A DNA stretch of 64,000 bases from Armatimonadota bacterium. Its GTDB lineage: Bacteria; Armatimonadota; HRBIN16. The stretch is from contig BPGT01000001.1 in the NCBI GenBank assembly GCA_026003175.1, positions 658,839 through 722,838 on the forward strand. The letters are read 5' to 3'. Made by a program: the position numbers and the translations under genes. The notes beneath the pieces are model-generated. The model made no database searches. It saw only the letters and a program-made list of their open reading frames with translations, and was not told the origin of the DNA. Shown piece by piece: positions 9,115 to 16,311 of the stretch (the first letter of the stretch is position 1; each line of letters opens with the position of its first letter).

Positions 9115-9180
9115 TGACCTCTCTCCCACGGGGGGAGGGGTGTATAGTGGTTCCCCTTTCCCTCGTAGGGAAGGGGGCAG
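9115..9180. repeat. GC-rich palindromic intergenic elements
   Basis: Two short imperfect inverted repeats lie in the gap after larB: CTCCCACGGGGGGAG near 9122-9136, and a CCCCTTTCCCT / AGGGAAGGGG pair spanning 9153-9177. They resemble the dispersed GC-rich palindromes found between genes in many bacteria. The position could also let them act as a weak terminator for larEB, though no clear T-run follows. The rest of the 9037-9250 gap shows nothing coding. Confidence 0.4.
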
Positions 9181-9253
9181 GGGGTTAGGTTGTCCGCCTA
9201 CCGTCTCTGATGCCAGTACTTCCGTGCCCTCGCAAAAATTGTCCTGTACACCC

Positions 9254-9311
9254 TTGACAAACGCGTACCATATCGTGTATTCTCTATTCGAAACGTTTCG
9301 CGAAACGTTTC
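9254..9311 (+). promoter_or_regulatory. Sigma-70-type promoter with tandem LacI-family operators
   Basis: TTGACA (9254-9259) and TATTCT (9278-9283) are separated by 18 bases. Directly downstream, at the expected transcription start, lie two identical perfect palindromes GAAACGTTTC at 9290-9299 and 9302-9311, each flanked to read CGAAACGTTTCG. This is the typical CG-centred box of LacI/PurR-type repressors. The gene immediately downstream encodes such a repressor, so autoregulation is the simple inference. Confidence 0.78.
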
Positions 9312-9325
9312 TCAAGGAGAAAGCC

Positions 9326-10360
9326 GTGCCTGCGACCATCCGCGACATCGCGAAAAGGCTGGGCATCTCGGTGTCTACCGTCTCTTATGCGCTCAACGGT
9401 GGACCCCGACCTGTGCCCGACGAGGTGCGCCAGCGTGTGCTGGAGGTAGCGCGCGAGCTCGACTACCGCCCCAACCGCCTTGCCCGCTCGATGGTGACGG
9501 GTAAAACTGAAACCATCGCCGTGGTACCGCCGGTAGTCACACGTAACATGCTGCGTTCTCCCTACATCCACGCGATGCTATCCAGTATCGCCGATGCGGT
9601 TGGAGAGCACGGTTACGACATCCTGTTGCATACCTCCGCCGCCCCGATGGATGATGTGGAACTGGTGCAGTCGTTATTGAGCGGCAAGGTGGATGGTATC
9701 TTGCTGATTGCTCCGCTGAGCACGTCGCAGGTGCCGCAGGAGCTTTGTCAACGCAACGTTCCCTGTGTGGTGGTGTCGGCGCGGGTGGAGGGTTTGCCCA
9801 GTGTGTATGCAGACAACGCAACGGGCATCTTCGCAGCGATGGACTGGCTGTACGCGCATGGGCATCGCAGGTTCGGCTTTGTGGGTGGTCCTTCGGCGTT
9901 CTATGATGCACACCAGCGTTTGCTTGCCTTCCACCAGTACTTGCAGAAGCACCGTTTGCCTTTGCGCAAGGAGTGGCTTGCCGAAGGGGATTTCACGGCG
10001 CGGGGGGCGATGAGCGGTGCACGGGCAATGCTCACCTCACCAGAACGCCCCACTGCTGTTCTGGCGGCAAACGATGAAACCGCAGCGGGCATTGTGCAGG
10101 TTGCTCAGGAACTGGAGCTGCGTGTGCCAGATGACCTGTCGGTGGTGGGCTTCGATGATACGCCTTTCGCGCAGGTATTGTCGCCTCGCCTGAGCACGGT
10201 ACGCCAGCCGCTGGAGCAGATGGCAACCGAAGCGGTCAACATGCTCATGGCGTGGATGGAGCAGCGCGAGCGACCAGCAGAAGAGGAACGGAAACTCCCG
10301 ACGGAACTGGTGCTGCGCGAGAGCACAGCGCCGGCTCCCGGTTTATCATCTCATCAATAA
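9326..10360 (+). CDS. LacI-family transcriptional regulator
   Basis: I chose the GTG at 9326, preceded by AAGGAGA, because the protein then begins with the classic LacI helix-turn-helix ([23 protein letters not shown]) and hinge helix ([15 protein letters not shown]). In-frame extension upstream to 9098 would run through the promoter and operators. The remainder is a periplasmic-binding-protein-like sensor domain ending in [28 protein letters not shown]. The ligand cannot be read from sequence; sugars are usual. The pseudopilin gene begins 16 bases after the stop and is probably co-transcribed. Length is 344 residues, typical of the family. Confidence 0.9.
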   Translation: MPATIRDIAKRLGISVSTVSYALNGGPRPVPDEVRQRVLEVARELDYRPNRLARSMVTGKTETIAVVPPVVTRNMLRSPYIHAMLSSIADAVGEHGYDILLHTSAAPMDDVELVQSLLSGKVDGILLIAPLSTSQVPQELCQRNVPCVVVSARVEGLPSVYADNATGIFAAMDWLYAHGHRRFGFVGGPSAFYDAHQRLLAFHQYLQKHRLPLRKEWLAEGDFTARGAMSGARAMLTSPERPTAVLAANDETAAGIVQVAQELELRVPDDLSVVGFDDTPFAQVLSPRLSTVRQPLEQMATEAVNMLMAWMEQRERPAEEERKLPTELVLRESTAPAPGLSSHQ

Positions 10361-10376
10361 CGAGGAGGCAACAACC

Positions 10377-11165
10377 ATGAAACGCAACGCTTTTACGCTC
10401 ATCGAGCTGCTCGTTGTGATCGCGATAATCGCGATACTAGCAGCGATCCTGTTCCCCGTTTTCGCCCAGGCGCGGGAAAAGGCGCGTCAGGCAACCTGTC
10501 TGAGCAACATGAAGCAGATGGGATTGGCAACGCGCATGTACCTGCAGGACTACGATGAGACCTGGTTCCCCGCCTGGCACAACCGCCCCGAAGGCAACGG
10601 ACACTGGTTCTTCCGCATCTCGCCCTACATTAAGTCGGGCACCGGCGACAACTGGGATACCTACCGGCAGAGTGGCGAAATCCGCATCTGCCCGTCGGGT
10701 ATCGCCAGGCGGTTCAACTACAGCATGAACGACCACATCTGCCCGCTGTGGGGTGATTGGGACGGCTGGGTGCACTATGTGCCCGATAGCGATGCCATCT
10801 TCACCCATCCAGCAGAGACCATCGTATACGGCGATGGCACGCAGATCGGTGCATGGGGCTACGACACCTCCGCCAACTTCTGCTGGTGGCCCTCGCAGGA
10901 GTTCTGCTGGTGGGGCAATTTCCCGCAGGGCGATAATGACCCGCTCTGGAAGCTGCTGGACCGCGACCTGGGCCCCGGCGACTGGGACGGCAACAACTGG
11001 GACTGGACGAAAAATCAGGGCTATGGTCAGGTGCGCTATCGCCACAACATGACCGCCAGCTTCGTCTTTGCAGATGGTCATGCGAAGGTCATCCGCCGCG
11101 GACTGGTGAAAGTGCCCTGGAACTGGTCTATCACCGGCAAAGACGAGAACGACTGGTCGCGGTAG
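10377..11165 (+). CDS. DUF1559-type pseudopilin with H-x9-DG C-terminus
   Basis: The 262-residue protein starts with a type IV prepilin signal ([29 protein letters not shown]). FTLIE marks the peptidase/methylation site and the hydrophobic helix anchors it. Near the C-terminus [15 protein letters not shown] fits the H-x9-DG motif, common in large paralog families of Planctomycetota and Armatimonadota. The middle is rich in Trp, Asp and Gly. Such proteins are exported and assembled or retained at the surface; the specific role is unknown. It follows a LacI regulator with a GAGGAGG site and is followed by an intrinsic terminator. Confidence 0.88.
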   Translation: MKRNAFTLIELLVVIAIIAILAAILFPVFAQAREKARQATCLSNMKQMGLATRMYLQDYDETWFPAWHNRPEGNGHWFFRISPYIKSGTGDNWDTYRQSGEIRICPSGIARRFNYSMNDHICPLWGDWDGWVHYVPDSDAIFTHPAETIVYGDGTQIGAWGYDTSANFCWWPSQEFCWWGNFPQGDNDPLWKLLDRDLGPGDWDGNNWDWTKNQGYGQVRYRHNMTASFVFADGHAKVIRRGLVKVPWNWSITGKDENDWSR

Positions 11166-11180
11166 TCTGGTTACAGGATA

Positions 11181-11213
11181 AGCCCTCCCTCATTCTGCGG
11201 GAGGGCTTTTTGC
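11181..11213 (+). terminator. Intrinsic terminator after the LacI-pseudopilin operon
   Basis: A perfect 9-bp stem, AGCCCTCCC (11181-11189) with GGGAGGGCT (11199-11207), has a 9-base loop and runs directly into TTTTT, with a second T-run a few bases later. It ends 15 bases after the pseudopilin stop codon. Confidence 0.85.
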
Positions 11214-11217
11214 GTTT

Positions 11218-11247
11218 TTGAAGGAATCCCCACCCATCGAGCATAAT
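11218..11247 (+). promoter_or_regulatory. Possible promoter for the DUF6785-like gene
   Basis: TTGAAG (11218-11223) and CATAAT (11242-11247) are 18 bases apart. The start codon at 11259 is only 11 bases from the -10 box and has no recognisable ribosome-binding site, so a leaderless or near-leaderless transcript is possible. Confidence 0.4.
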
Positions 11248-11258
11248 CTAACAACACT

Positions 11259-13232
11259 ATGGCTGTGCTGGAACAACGTGCGAAACCTGTGCTTGAAGAG
11301 GCGCCGGTGGCGATTACCTTCACGCCACGCTTGCGTTTTTTCCGGGCGCTGCTTGTGAGTTTGATACTCCTGCCCATCAACGCCTACTGGGCGGCGGATA
11401 TACTGGTAGATGTGATATTCTCCCTCCTCGTGCCGCCGATGTGCTCCCTTATCGTGCTGGCATTCCTCAACGTCTTCCTGAGGCGGTTTGCGAGACGGTG
11501 GGCGTTCAGCAGTGGGGAACTGGTGCTGATTTACGCCTTCCTGTCGGTTGCTACCGCTATCTGCGCAGAGTGGATGGGCATCAATTTCCCCTATATCTAC
11601 TCCTATGCCATGTTTGCCGATGCCAACCCGTGGAACACCGAGAATATCCTGCCGAGACTGCCGGAATGGTTTTACTTTAAAGACGCCAACCTACTGCAGG
11701 ACTTCCGTCGTGGCGGTTTTGACCTGGCGTACGCCCTTTCGCGCGTGCCGCTCTTCCTGAAATCGATTATCGCCTGGACTGCGCTGTTCGGATTGGTGTG
11801 CACGGCTATGTTGTGCATCAACACGTTGATGCGCGACCAGTGGAGCCGACGCGAGAAGCTGGCGTTCCCCATCATTCAGGTGCCGATGCTGCTCACCCGT
11901 CCCGATGCCCCCGTGTGGAAGAGCCGCTATCTATGGGGTGCGTTTGCGGTGATGTTCGCCATCGATATGCTCAACGGCATCAGCTTCCTCTATCCATCCG
12001 TACCCATGATTAAGGTGCGCTTTCTGGCAAACCTGAACGAGTGGATACCCGACCCGCCCTGGAACGCTATCGGCTGGACGCCCATCGGCATCTTTCCCTA
12101 CATGAGCGCGATAGCGGTGTTCATGCCCAATGATCTGCTGTTCAGCTGCATCTTTTTCTTCTTTGTGCGCAAGGCGGTGCAGATTATCATGGCGATGTAC
12201 GGCTACGAACAGGGGGTGTTCGGGGGAGGCTGGCTGGTTCCCAGCCCGCCCTACTTCAGCGAGCAGACGTGGGGTGCCTTCTTCGGGCTGTTTGTGGGAG
12301 CGGTGATGGCTTCGCGCCCTTACCTGCGCGAGCTGTGGCAACATATCAAGCACAACACCGCTCCGTCTCCTCATGAAATCCGCCCACGTTATGCCTTGCT
12401 GGGCTTAGTGCTGTCTCTGGTGGGGCTGGCGTATATCGGCTGGCTGAGTGGTTTGTCGCCCTGGCTGGTGCTGGTATACGTGGGTGTGTTTCTGGTGTTC
12501 AGCACCGCTTTGACGCGCATGAGGGCGCAGCTGGGACCCCCTTCGCACGAGATGGCGTTTATGGGACCCCATCAGCTGGTGCTGGCAACAGGAGCACAGC
12601 AAACGCTGTCACAGGCGGACACCATCCGCATCTATCACCTGTTCTTCATCTTCAACCGCATCCACCGCTCGCATCCTATGCCTTACCAGCTGGAAGCGTA
12701 CAAGATGGGCGAGCAGGTGGGCGTTTCGGCACGCTCCCTGTTCTGGACGATGCTCATCGCGATTTTTACGGGAGTTGCTGTCGGCTTAGTAGCGCAAATC
12801 TATCGCGGCTACCTGCGAGGAGCGCCGGCTGCCTGGGGTGAGATCGGCAGCGCCTCCCGCCAGATTATCGAGCAGCCCAACCCAGTGAACGTTGCGGCTA
12901 TCCTCGCAGTGGTGGGCGGTTTCGCCATCGTGATGTTGCTGGACACTATCCGTTTTCAGGTACCGGGCTTCCCGCTACACCCCGTTGGCTATGCGCTGTC
13001 GATGAACTTCGGGGTGGACTATTTCTGGTTCGGGCTTATCGTGGTGCTGATTATCAAAAGCTTTATCCAGCGATATTACGGCTTGAAGGGATACGATAAG
13101 CTGAGAATGGTCGCTATCGGCATCATTCTGGCGGAGTTTACCGCCGAGCTGATATGGTCGTCCATCACTATGAGCACGCAAATCGCTACGTACACGGTCT
13201 CGATTAACGGTAGACTCAGCTGGCAACAGTGA
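11259..13232 (+). CDS. Polytopic membrane protein, DUF6785/DUF6784-like
   Basis: The 657-residue protein has many hydrophobic segments, for example residues about 27-50 (FFRALLVSLILLPINAYW), a run near 65-75, and several pairs in the second half including YALLGLVLSLVGLAYIGWLSG. It resembles the large, poorly characterised membrane proteins annotated as DUF6785/DUF6784 in Armatimonadota and Planctomycetota, which look transporter-like. I recognise the family by overall pattern only. No catalytic motif was seen. It lies between a terminator and the KaiC-like gene, which starts 15 bases after its stop, so those downstream genes may be co-transcribed. Confidence 0.65.
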   Translation: MAVLEQRAKPVLEEAPVAITFTPRLRFFRALLVSLILLPINAYWAADILVDVIFSLLVPPMCSLIVLAFLNVFLRRFARRWAFSSGELVLIYAFLSVATAICAEWMGINFPYIYSYAMFADANPWNTENILPRLPEWFYFKDANLLQDFRRGGFDLAYALSRVPLFLKSIIAWTALFGLVCTAMLCINTLMRDQWSRREKLAFPIIQVPMLLTRPDAPVWKSRYLWGAFAVMFAIDMLNGISFLYPSVPMIKVRFLANLNEWIPDPPWNAIGWTPIGIFPYMSAIAVFMPNDLLFSCIFFFFVRKAVQIIMAMYGYEQGVFGGGWLVPSPPYFSEQTWGAFFGLFVGAVMASRPYLRELWQHIKHNTAPSPHEIRPRYALLGLVLSLVGLAYIGWLSGLSPWLVLVYVGVFLVFSTALTRMRAQLGPPSHEMAFMGPHQLVLATGAQQTLSQADTIRIYHLFFIFNRIHRSHPMPYQLEAYKMGEQVGVSARSLFWTMLIAIFTGVAVGLVAQIYRGYLRGAPAAWGEIGSASRQIIEQPNPVNVAAILAVVGGFAIVMLLDTIRFQVPGFPLHPVGYALSMNFGVDYFWFGLIVVLIIKSFIQRYYGLKGYDKLRMVAIGIILAEFTAELIWSSITMSTQIATYTVSINGRLSWQQ

Positions 13233-13247
13233 GGGAGGAGATTACCC

Positions 13248-13961
13248 ATGATGGAGCTCCAGAAAACTGGTATAGCGGGGTTAGACCAGCTCATTGGGGG
13301 CATCCCCCGCGGCAGCCGCAACCTGATATACGGTCCGCCAGGTACTGGTAAAACTGTTTTCGCCATGCAGTTTCTGTGGACGGGGTTACAGGAGGGCGAA
13401 ACCGTTTCCTATGATGTGTTTGACCGCCCGTGGAGCCATATCCGTCGCTACTTTGCCTCCTTCGGCTGGGACATTACCCCATACGAGCAAAGTGGAAAGT
13501 TCATTCCTATTCAGGCGTTTCCGCATCCCAAAGAGTATCCGAAAGACCCGCTGGTGCGCTACTTCTCTTTAGCGGATTTCAACACGATGCAGGAGATTGA
13601 CTTGGAGCTATCTCGGTCGGGCGTGTCGCGATTTGTGGCGGGCGATAACTACGAGCATATCTTCGCCAGCCTCAGCGAGGAGCAATGGATGCTGGTGGAA
13701 CACTGGACGATTAACTGGTGCTACTATGACAACATCACCAACATCGACATCATGAGCGAAGTCTGCGAGCGCGACCCGATAACCAATCGCCTGATGGACT
13801 TCACTCTCTCGCTGGCGCACAATATCTTCCGGTTTCGTGTGCGCGAAGTGGGAGGGAAGTTGCGCAGGGAACTGAGAATCGAGAAGATGGAAGGCGTAGC
13901 GCACCCACTGGACTGGTTACCATTCGACATCACGCCCAAAGGCATTGTTCTGGCGATATAG
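13248..13961 (+). CDS. KaiC/RAD55-type RecA-superfamily ATPase
   Basis: The 237-residue protein carries the KaiC-family N-terminus TGIAGLDQLIGGIPRGSRNLIYGPPGTGKTVFAMQFL, with a Walker A GPPGTGKT. The expected Walker B strand is weak; SRFVAGDN near residue 125 is the best candidate. It is a single-domain form, as in archaeal and bacterial RAD55-like proteins, which act in signalling or DNA repair. A GGGAGGAG site precedes the start; ATGs at 13248 and 13251 are both possible. A ParB gene follows after 11 bases, and no ParA is present, which makes a functional pairing worth testing. Confidence 0.78.
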   Translation: MMELQKTGIAGLDQLIGGIPRGSRNLIYGPPGTGKTVFAMQFLWTGLQEGETVSYDVFDRPWSHIRRYFASFGWDITPYEQSGKFIPIQAFPHPKEYPKDPLVRYFSLADFNTMQEIDLELSRSGVSRFVAGDNYEHIFASLSEEQWMLVEHWTINWCYYDNITNIDIMSEVCERDPITNRLMDFTLSLAHNIFRFRVREVGGKLRRELRIEKMEGVAHPLDWLPFDITPKGIVLAI

Positions 13962-13972
13962 GAGTGATAGCA

Positions 13973-14902
13973 ATGGCTGTGGAAGTTCGCATGATACCTG
14001 TTTCACAAATCGTTGAGGACCCGGAACAGCCCCGCCGCGACATGGACTCGGAAAGCCTGCAGGGACTGGCAGACAGCCTTCGCCAGCACGGAATGCTGCA
14101 ACCCATCGTGGTTAAGCCGTTGCACAACGTGAACATGTATCAGATTGTGATTGGCGAGCGGCGCTGGCGGGCGGCGCAGATGGCGGGATTGTTTGAAATC
14201 CCCTGCATCGTGCGCGAAGTAGACCCTGAAGAGGCGTTGACCGACCAGCTGATCGAGAACCTGCAACGTGAAGACCTTCGCCCCATTGACCGCGCCCGCG
14301 CCCTGCAAGCTGCCAAGACGAAGCTGGGCTTATCCAACCGCGACCTGGCGAGTCGACTGGGCATTAGCGAGCGCATGGTAGGCTACATGCTGGAGTTGCT
14401 GGACCTGCCTGAAGAGATTGCCGAACAGGTGGTTTCGCGCCCCAATCGCCCTGCCGAAGGCGCAATCACCGAAAAACACGCTCGCTTCTTGAAGCAGCTG
14501 AATGAGATGCCGGAAGTGCAGGCGCAAGTAGCGGAAAAAATCAAGAGCGACCACCTAAGCACCGACGACACTGCCAGGCTGGTGAAGGCGTTGCGCATGT
14601 CGCCTGAGCGCGCGGAGGAGTTATTGCGCGGTTCCGCGCCCGACTGGACAGAGTGGACTACTCCCGAGGAGGAGGCGACTGCGGTAGCTCCCTCTCCGTC
14701 TGTAACGGCTCAGCCCATTGCTCCTGTTGCCACAGCGCCCGTCGCGCAGCAACCCGCCGATGTGGTGCGCAAAGCCATCGAACTGCTCGGCGAGCTGGAG
14801 CCTGCGCAAATGACACCCGAACAGCGCGTGGAGACCGTCGAGGTGCTTCGCTCGCTGCTGATTGTGGCGGAAACGCTTATTGACCAGCTCATGGAGCAGT
14901 AG
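13973..14902 (+). CDS. parB: ParB/Spo0J-family partition protein
   Basis: The N-terminal ParB domain includes EDPEQPRRD and the GERRWRAAQMAG box, which in ParB proteins forms part of the CTP-binding clamp. A helix-turn-helix (LSNRDLASRLGISERMVGYMLELLDLP) and a Pro/Ala/Thr-rich linker lead to a short C-terminal helix that could dimerise. I use the ATG at 13973 with GGAG eight bases upstream; a GTG at 13964 is also in frame. No ParA and no clear parS site (TGTTTCACGTGAAACA type) were seen nearby, so it may be a secondary ParB or a nucleoid-occlusion-like regulator. It has 309 residues. Confidence 0.85.
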   Translation: MAVEVRMIPVSQIVEDPEQPRRDMDSESLQGLADSLRQHGMLQPIVVKPLHNVNMYQIVIGERRWRAAQMAGLFEIPCIVREVDPEEALTDQLIENLQREDLRPIDRARALQAAKTKLGLSNRDLASRLGISERMVGYMLELLDLPEEIAEQVVSRPNRPAEGAITEKHARFLKQLNEMPEVQAQVAEKIKSDHLSTDDTARLVKALRMSPERAEELLRGSAPDWTEWTTPEEEATAVAPSPSVTAQPIAPVATAPVAQQPADVVRKAIELLGELEPAQMTPEQRVETVEVLRSLLIVAETLIDQLMEQ

Positions 14903-14910
14903 GACAGTAC

Positions 14911-14956
14911 AAAAAAGCGGGGTAGCAGTGAAAGGAGAGCAAAGCCTGCTACCCCG
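14911..14956 (-). terminator. Intrinsic terminator for the minus-strand HtrA operon
   Basis: Read on the minus strand, an 11-bp perfect stem CGGGGTAGCAG / CTGCTACCCCG (14918-14928 and 14946-14956) with a 17-base loop runs into CTTTTTT (plus-strand A-run at 14911-14916). It sits about 340 bases past the stop of the HtrA-like pseudoprotease and just past the convergent parB, so it also prevents read-through into parB. Confidence 0.75.
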
Positions 14957-14969
14957 AGGAAGGAAGGTG

Positions 14970-15293
14970 AACTCGGTTCGCTACTACGATTATCGGCTGC
15001 GAACCTGAGTTTCTCTAGTATATTATTATACTCGAAATCTACCAGAAAGTTCTCCTTTTTTACCCCTTTTTTGGTAATATCCCATGCAGAACAAGTACAA
15101 TAACCCGCTGTAACTCGCTAGCAATATACCATGAAATACTTGTTTTGTCAAGCAGGCACTAAACCCCGTTATGGTGACACAACCGGAGCCCTCCCCCGGT
15201 GAACAAAAAAACGAGCACCCAGCGCGAATGTCCAGAAGGTCTTACCTTAACAGAGTAGCAGGTGCACCTGCAACGGGAATCGCAAGTCTGCGA
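14970..15293. other. Non-coding gap with further hairpins between convergent genes
   Basis: Between parB and the HtrA-like gene I see no supportable gene. There is an imperfect 12-bp inverted repeat AACTCGGTTCGC / GCGAACCTGAGTT at 14970-15011, then a short AT-rich palindrome GTATATTATTATAC at 15018-15031. After it come two T-runs around 15056-15076. The first hairpin could terminate parB transcription, although the T-runs are displaced. A small structured RNA cannot be excluded. The stretch 15080-15290 shows nothing recognisable. Confidence 0.45.
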
Positions 15294-16211
15294 CTACTTC
15301 CCACCGCTTTTAGGCTTCGCCGGTTGAGCGGGTGCGCTCGGTTTGGAGGGCTCCTCCTTTTTCTTGGCGCGTTCTACCGCCAGTTCTGCCGCGCGTCGGC
15401 TCGCCTGCTCCACCAGTGGTTTCACCTGCTGCGCTGGAATGACAAAAACTCCACCAGTACCGGAAATGCCACCACCCGAAAGCAGACGCATGAACAGTGT
15501 AAAGCCCATCGTGTCGGCGCCTTCCTCCTTCACCTCAGAGGCAACGGTGGTTAATACGCCGACCAGTTCGCCGTTCAGGGTGAACACCGGCAAACCCAGC
15601 TGGGAGATGTCGCCCAGAAGCATCCACGCGCGGCGCGGCTTGGTGATTTCGCCGCAAATCTGCCCCAGCGCGAAGTATGGTGCGTAATCATAGCCTTTGG
15701 TCAGGCGCGAGACAGCAATCACCTGCTGTCCCAGCTTGGCGTCCACCGCGCTGCCAAAGTCTACTGTCGCCAGCTGCCTGTCGCCCAGTCCTTCTGCCTT
15801 GATGAAGGCGAGGTCCAGTTTGGTATCGGTGGCGGCAAGGAAGGCGTCATACTCCTTGTCCTCATTGCCGAAGGTGACCTTGATGGAGGTGGGGGTCATC
15901 TTGTAGTCCATGCCTGCAGGCATCGACTCGCCAGCAAACATCTCCATCATGCGCTTCGGGGAGAAGGGTGAGTTCGTGACCATAATCAGCCCATCGGGCG
16001 TTACCACCACACCCTGCAAGCTCATTTTGGACTCTTCCTCCATGCTCTCCCCGCCCATCTTCATGGTGGTTTTGAGCACCACCTTCACGGTAACGATGCA
16101 GGGAGCCACTTTCGCCACCACCGATGATACGTCTGCGGTTTCATTTTGCGCATGGGGCGTACCGACGAACATCATCAGGCTGATAACCACAGCCCAGAGC
16201 CATTTGCTCAT
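15294..16211 (-). CDS. Secreted HtrA-like protein that has lost its catalytic triad
   Basis: I place the start at 16211, preceded by AAGGAGGAT, giving 305 residues with a signal peptide (MSKWLWAVVISLMMFVGTPHAQ). The body aligns by eye to the trypsin fold of HtrA proteases: QGVVVTPDGLIMVTNS is the His strand, DTKLDLAFIKAE the Asp strand, and SQLGLPVFTLNGELVGVL the Ser strand. The His of TNxHV is replaced by Ser81-Pro82 and the GNSGG serine is absent; only D133 remains. It is therefore expected to be inactive as a protease. It lies 100 bases downstream of an active HtrA and probably shares its transcript. A Pro/Lys-rich tail ends the protein. Confidence 0.7.
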   Translation of the reverse strand: MSKWLWAVVISLMMFVGTPHAQNETADVSSVVAKVAPCIVTVKVVLKTTMKMGGESMEEESKMSLQGVVVTPDGLIMVTNSPFSPKRMMEMFAGESMPAGMDYKMTPTSIKVTFGNEDKEYDAFLAATDTKLDLAFIKAEGLGDRQLATVDFGSAVDAKLGQQVIAVSRLTKGYDYAPYFALGQICGEITKPRRAWMLLGDISQLGLPVFTLNGELVGVLTTVASEVKEEGADTMGFTLFMRLLSGGGISGTGGVFVIPAQQVKPLVEQASRRAAELAVERAKKKEEPSKPSAPAQPAKPKSGGK

Positions 16212-16311
16212 GTTTGTATCCTCCTTGTGTGTCATACCCTGAAAGGACGGCTCCTGTATCCGAGCCAACAAGGCGTTCGCATGCGACGGAGCGCATCCCT
16301 CCAAATCTGAA

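Noticed and set aside
9037-9250. A translated extension of the LacI gene upstream to 9098
   Set aside because: The extension would run through the promoter and both operators and begins with a low-complexity stretch unlike the family.
13999-14020. A parS-like site in TGTTTCACAAATCG near the parB start
   Set aside because: Only one half of the palindrome is present, so it is not a convincing ParB site.
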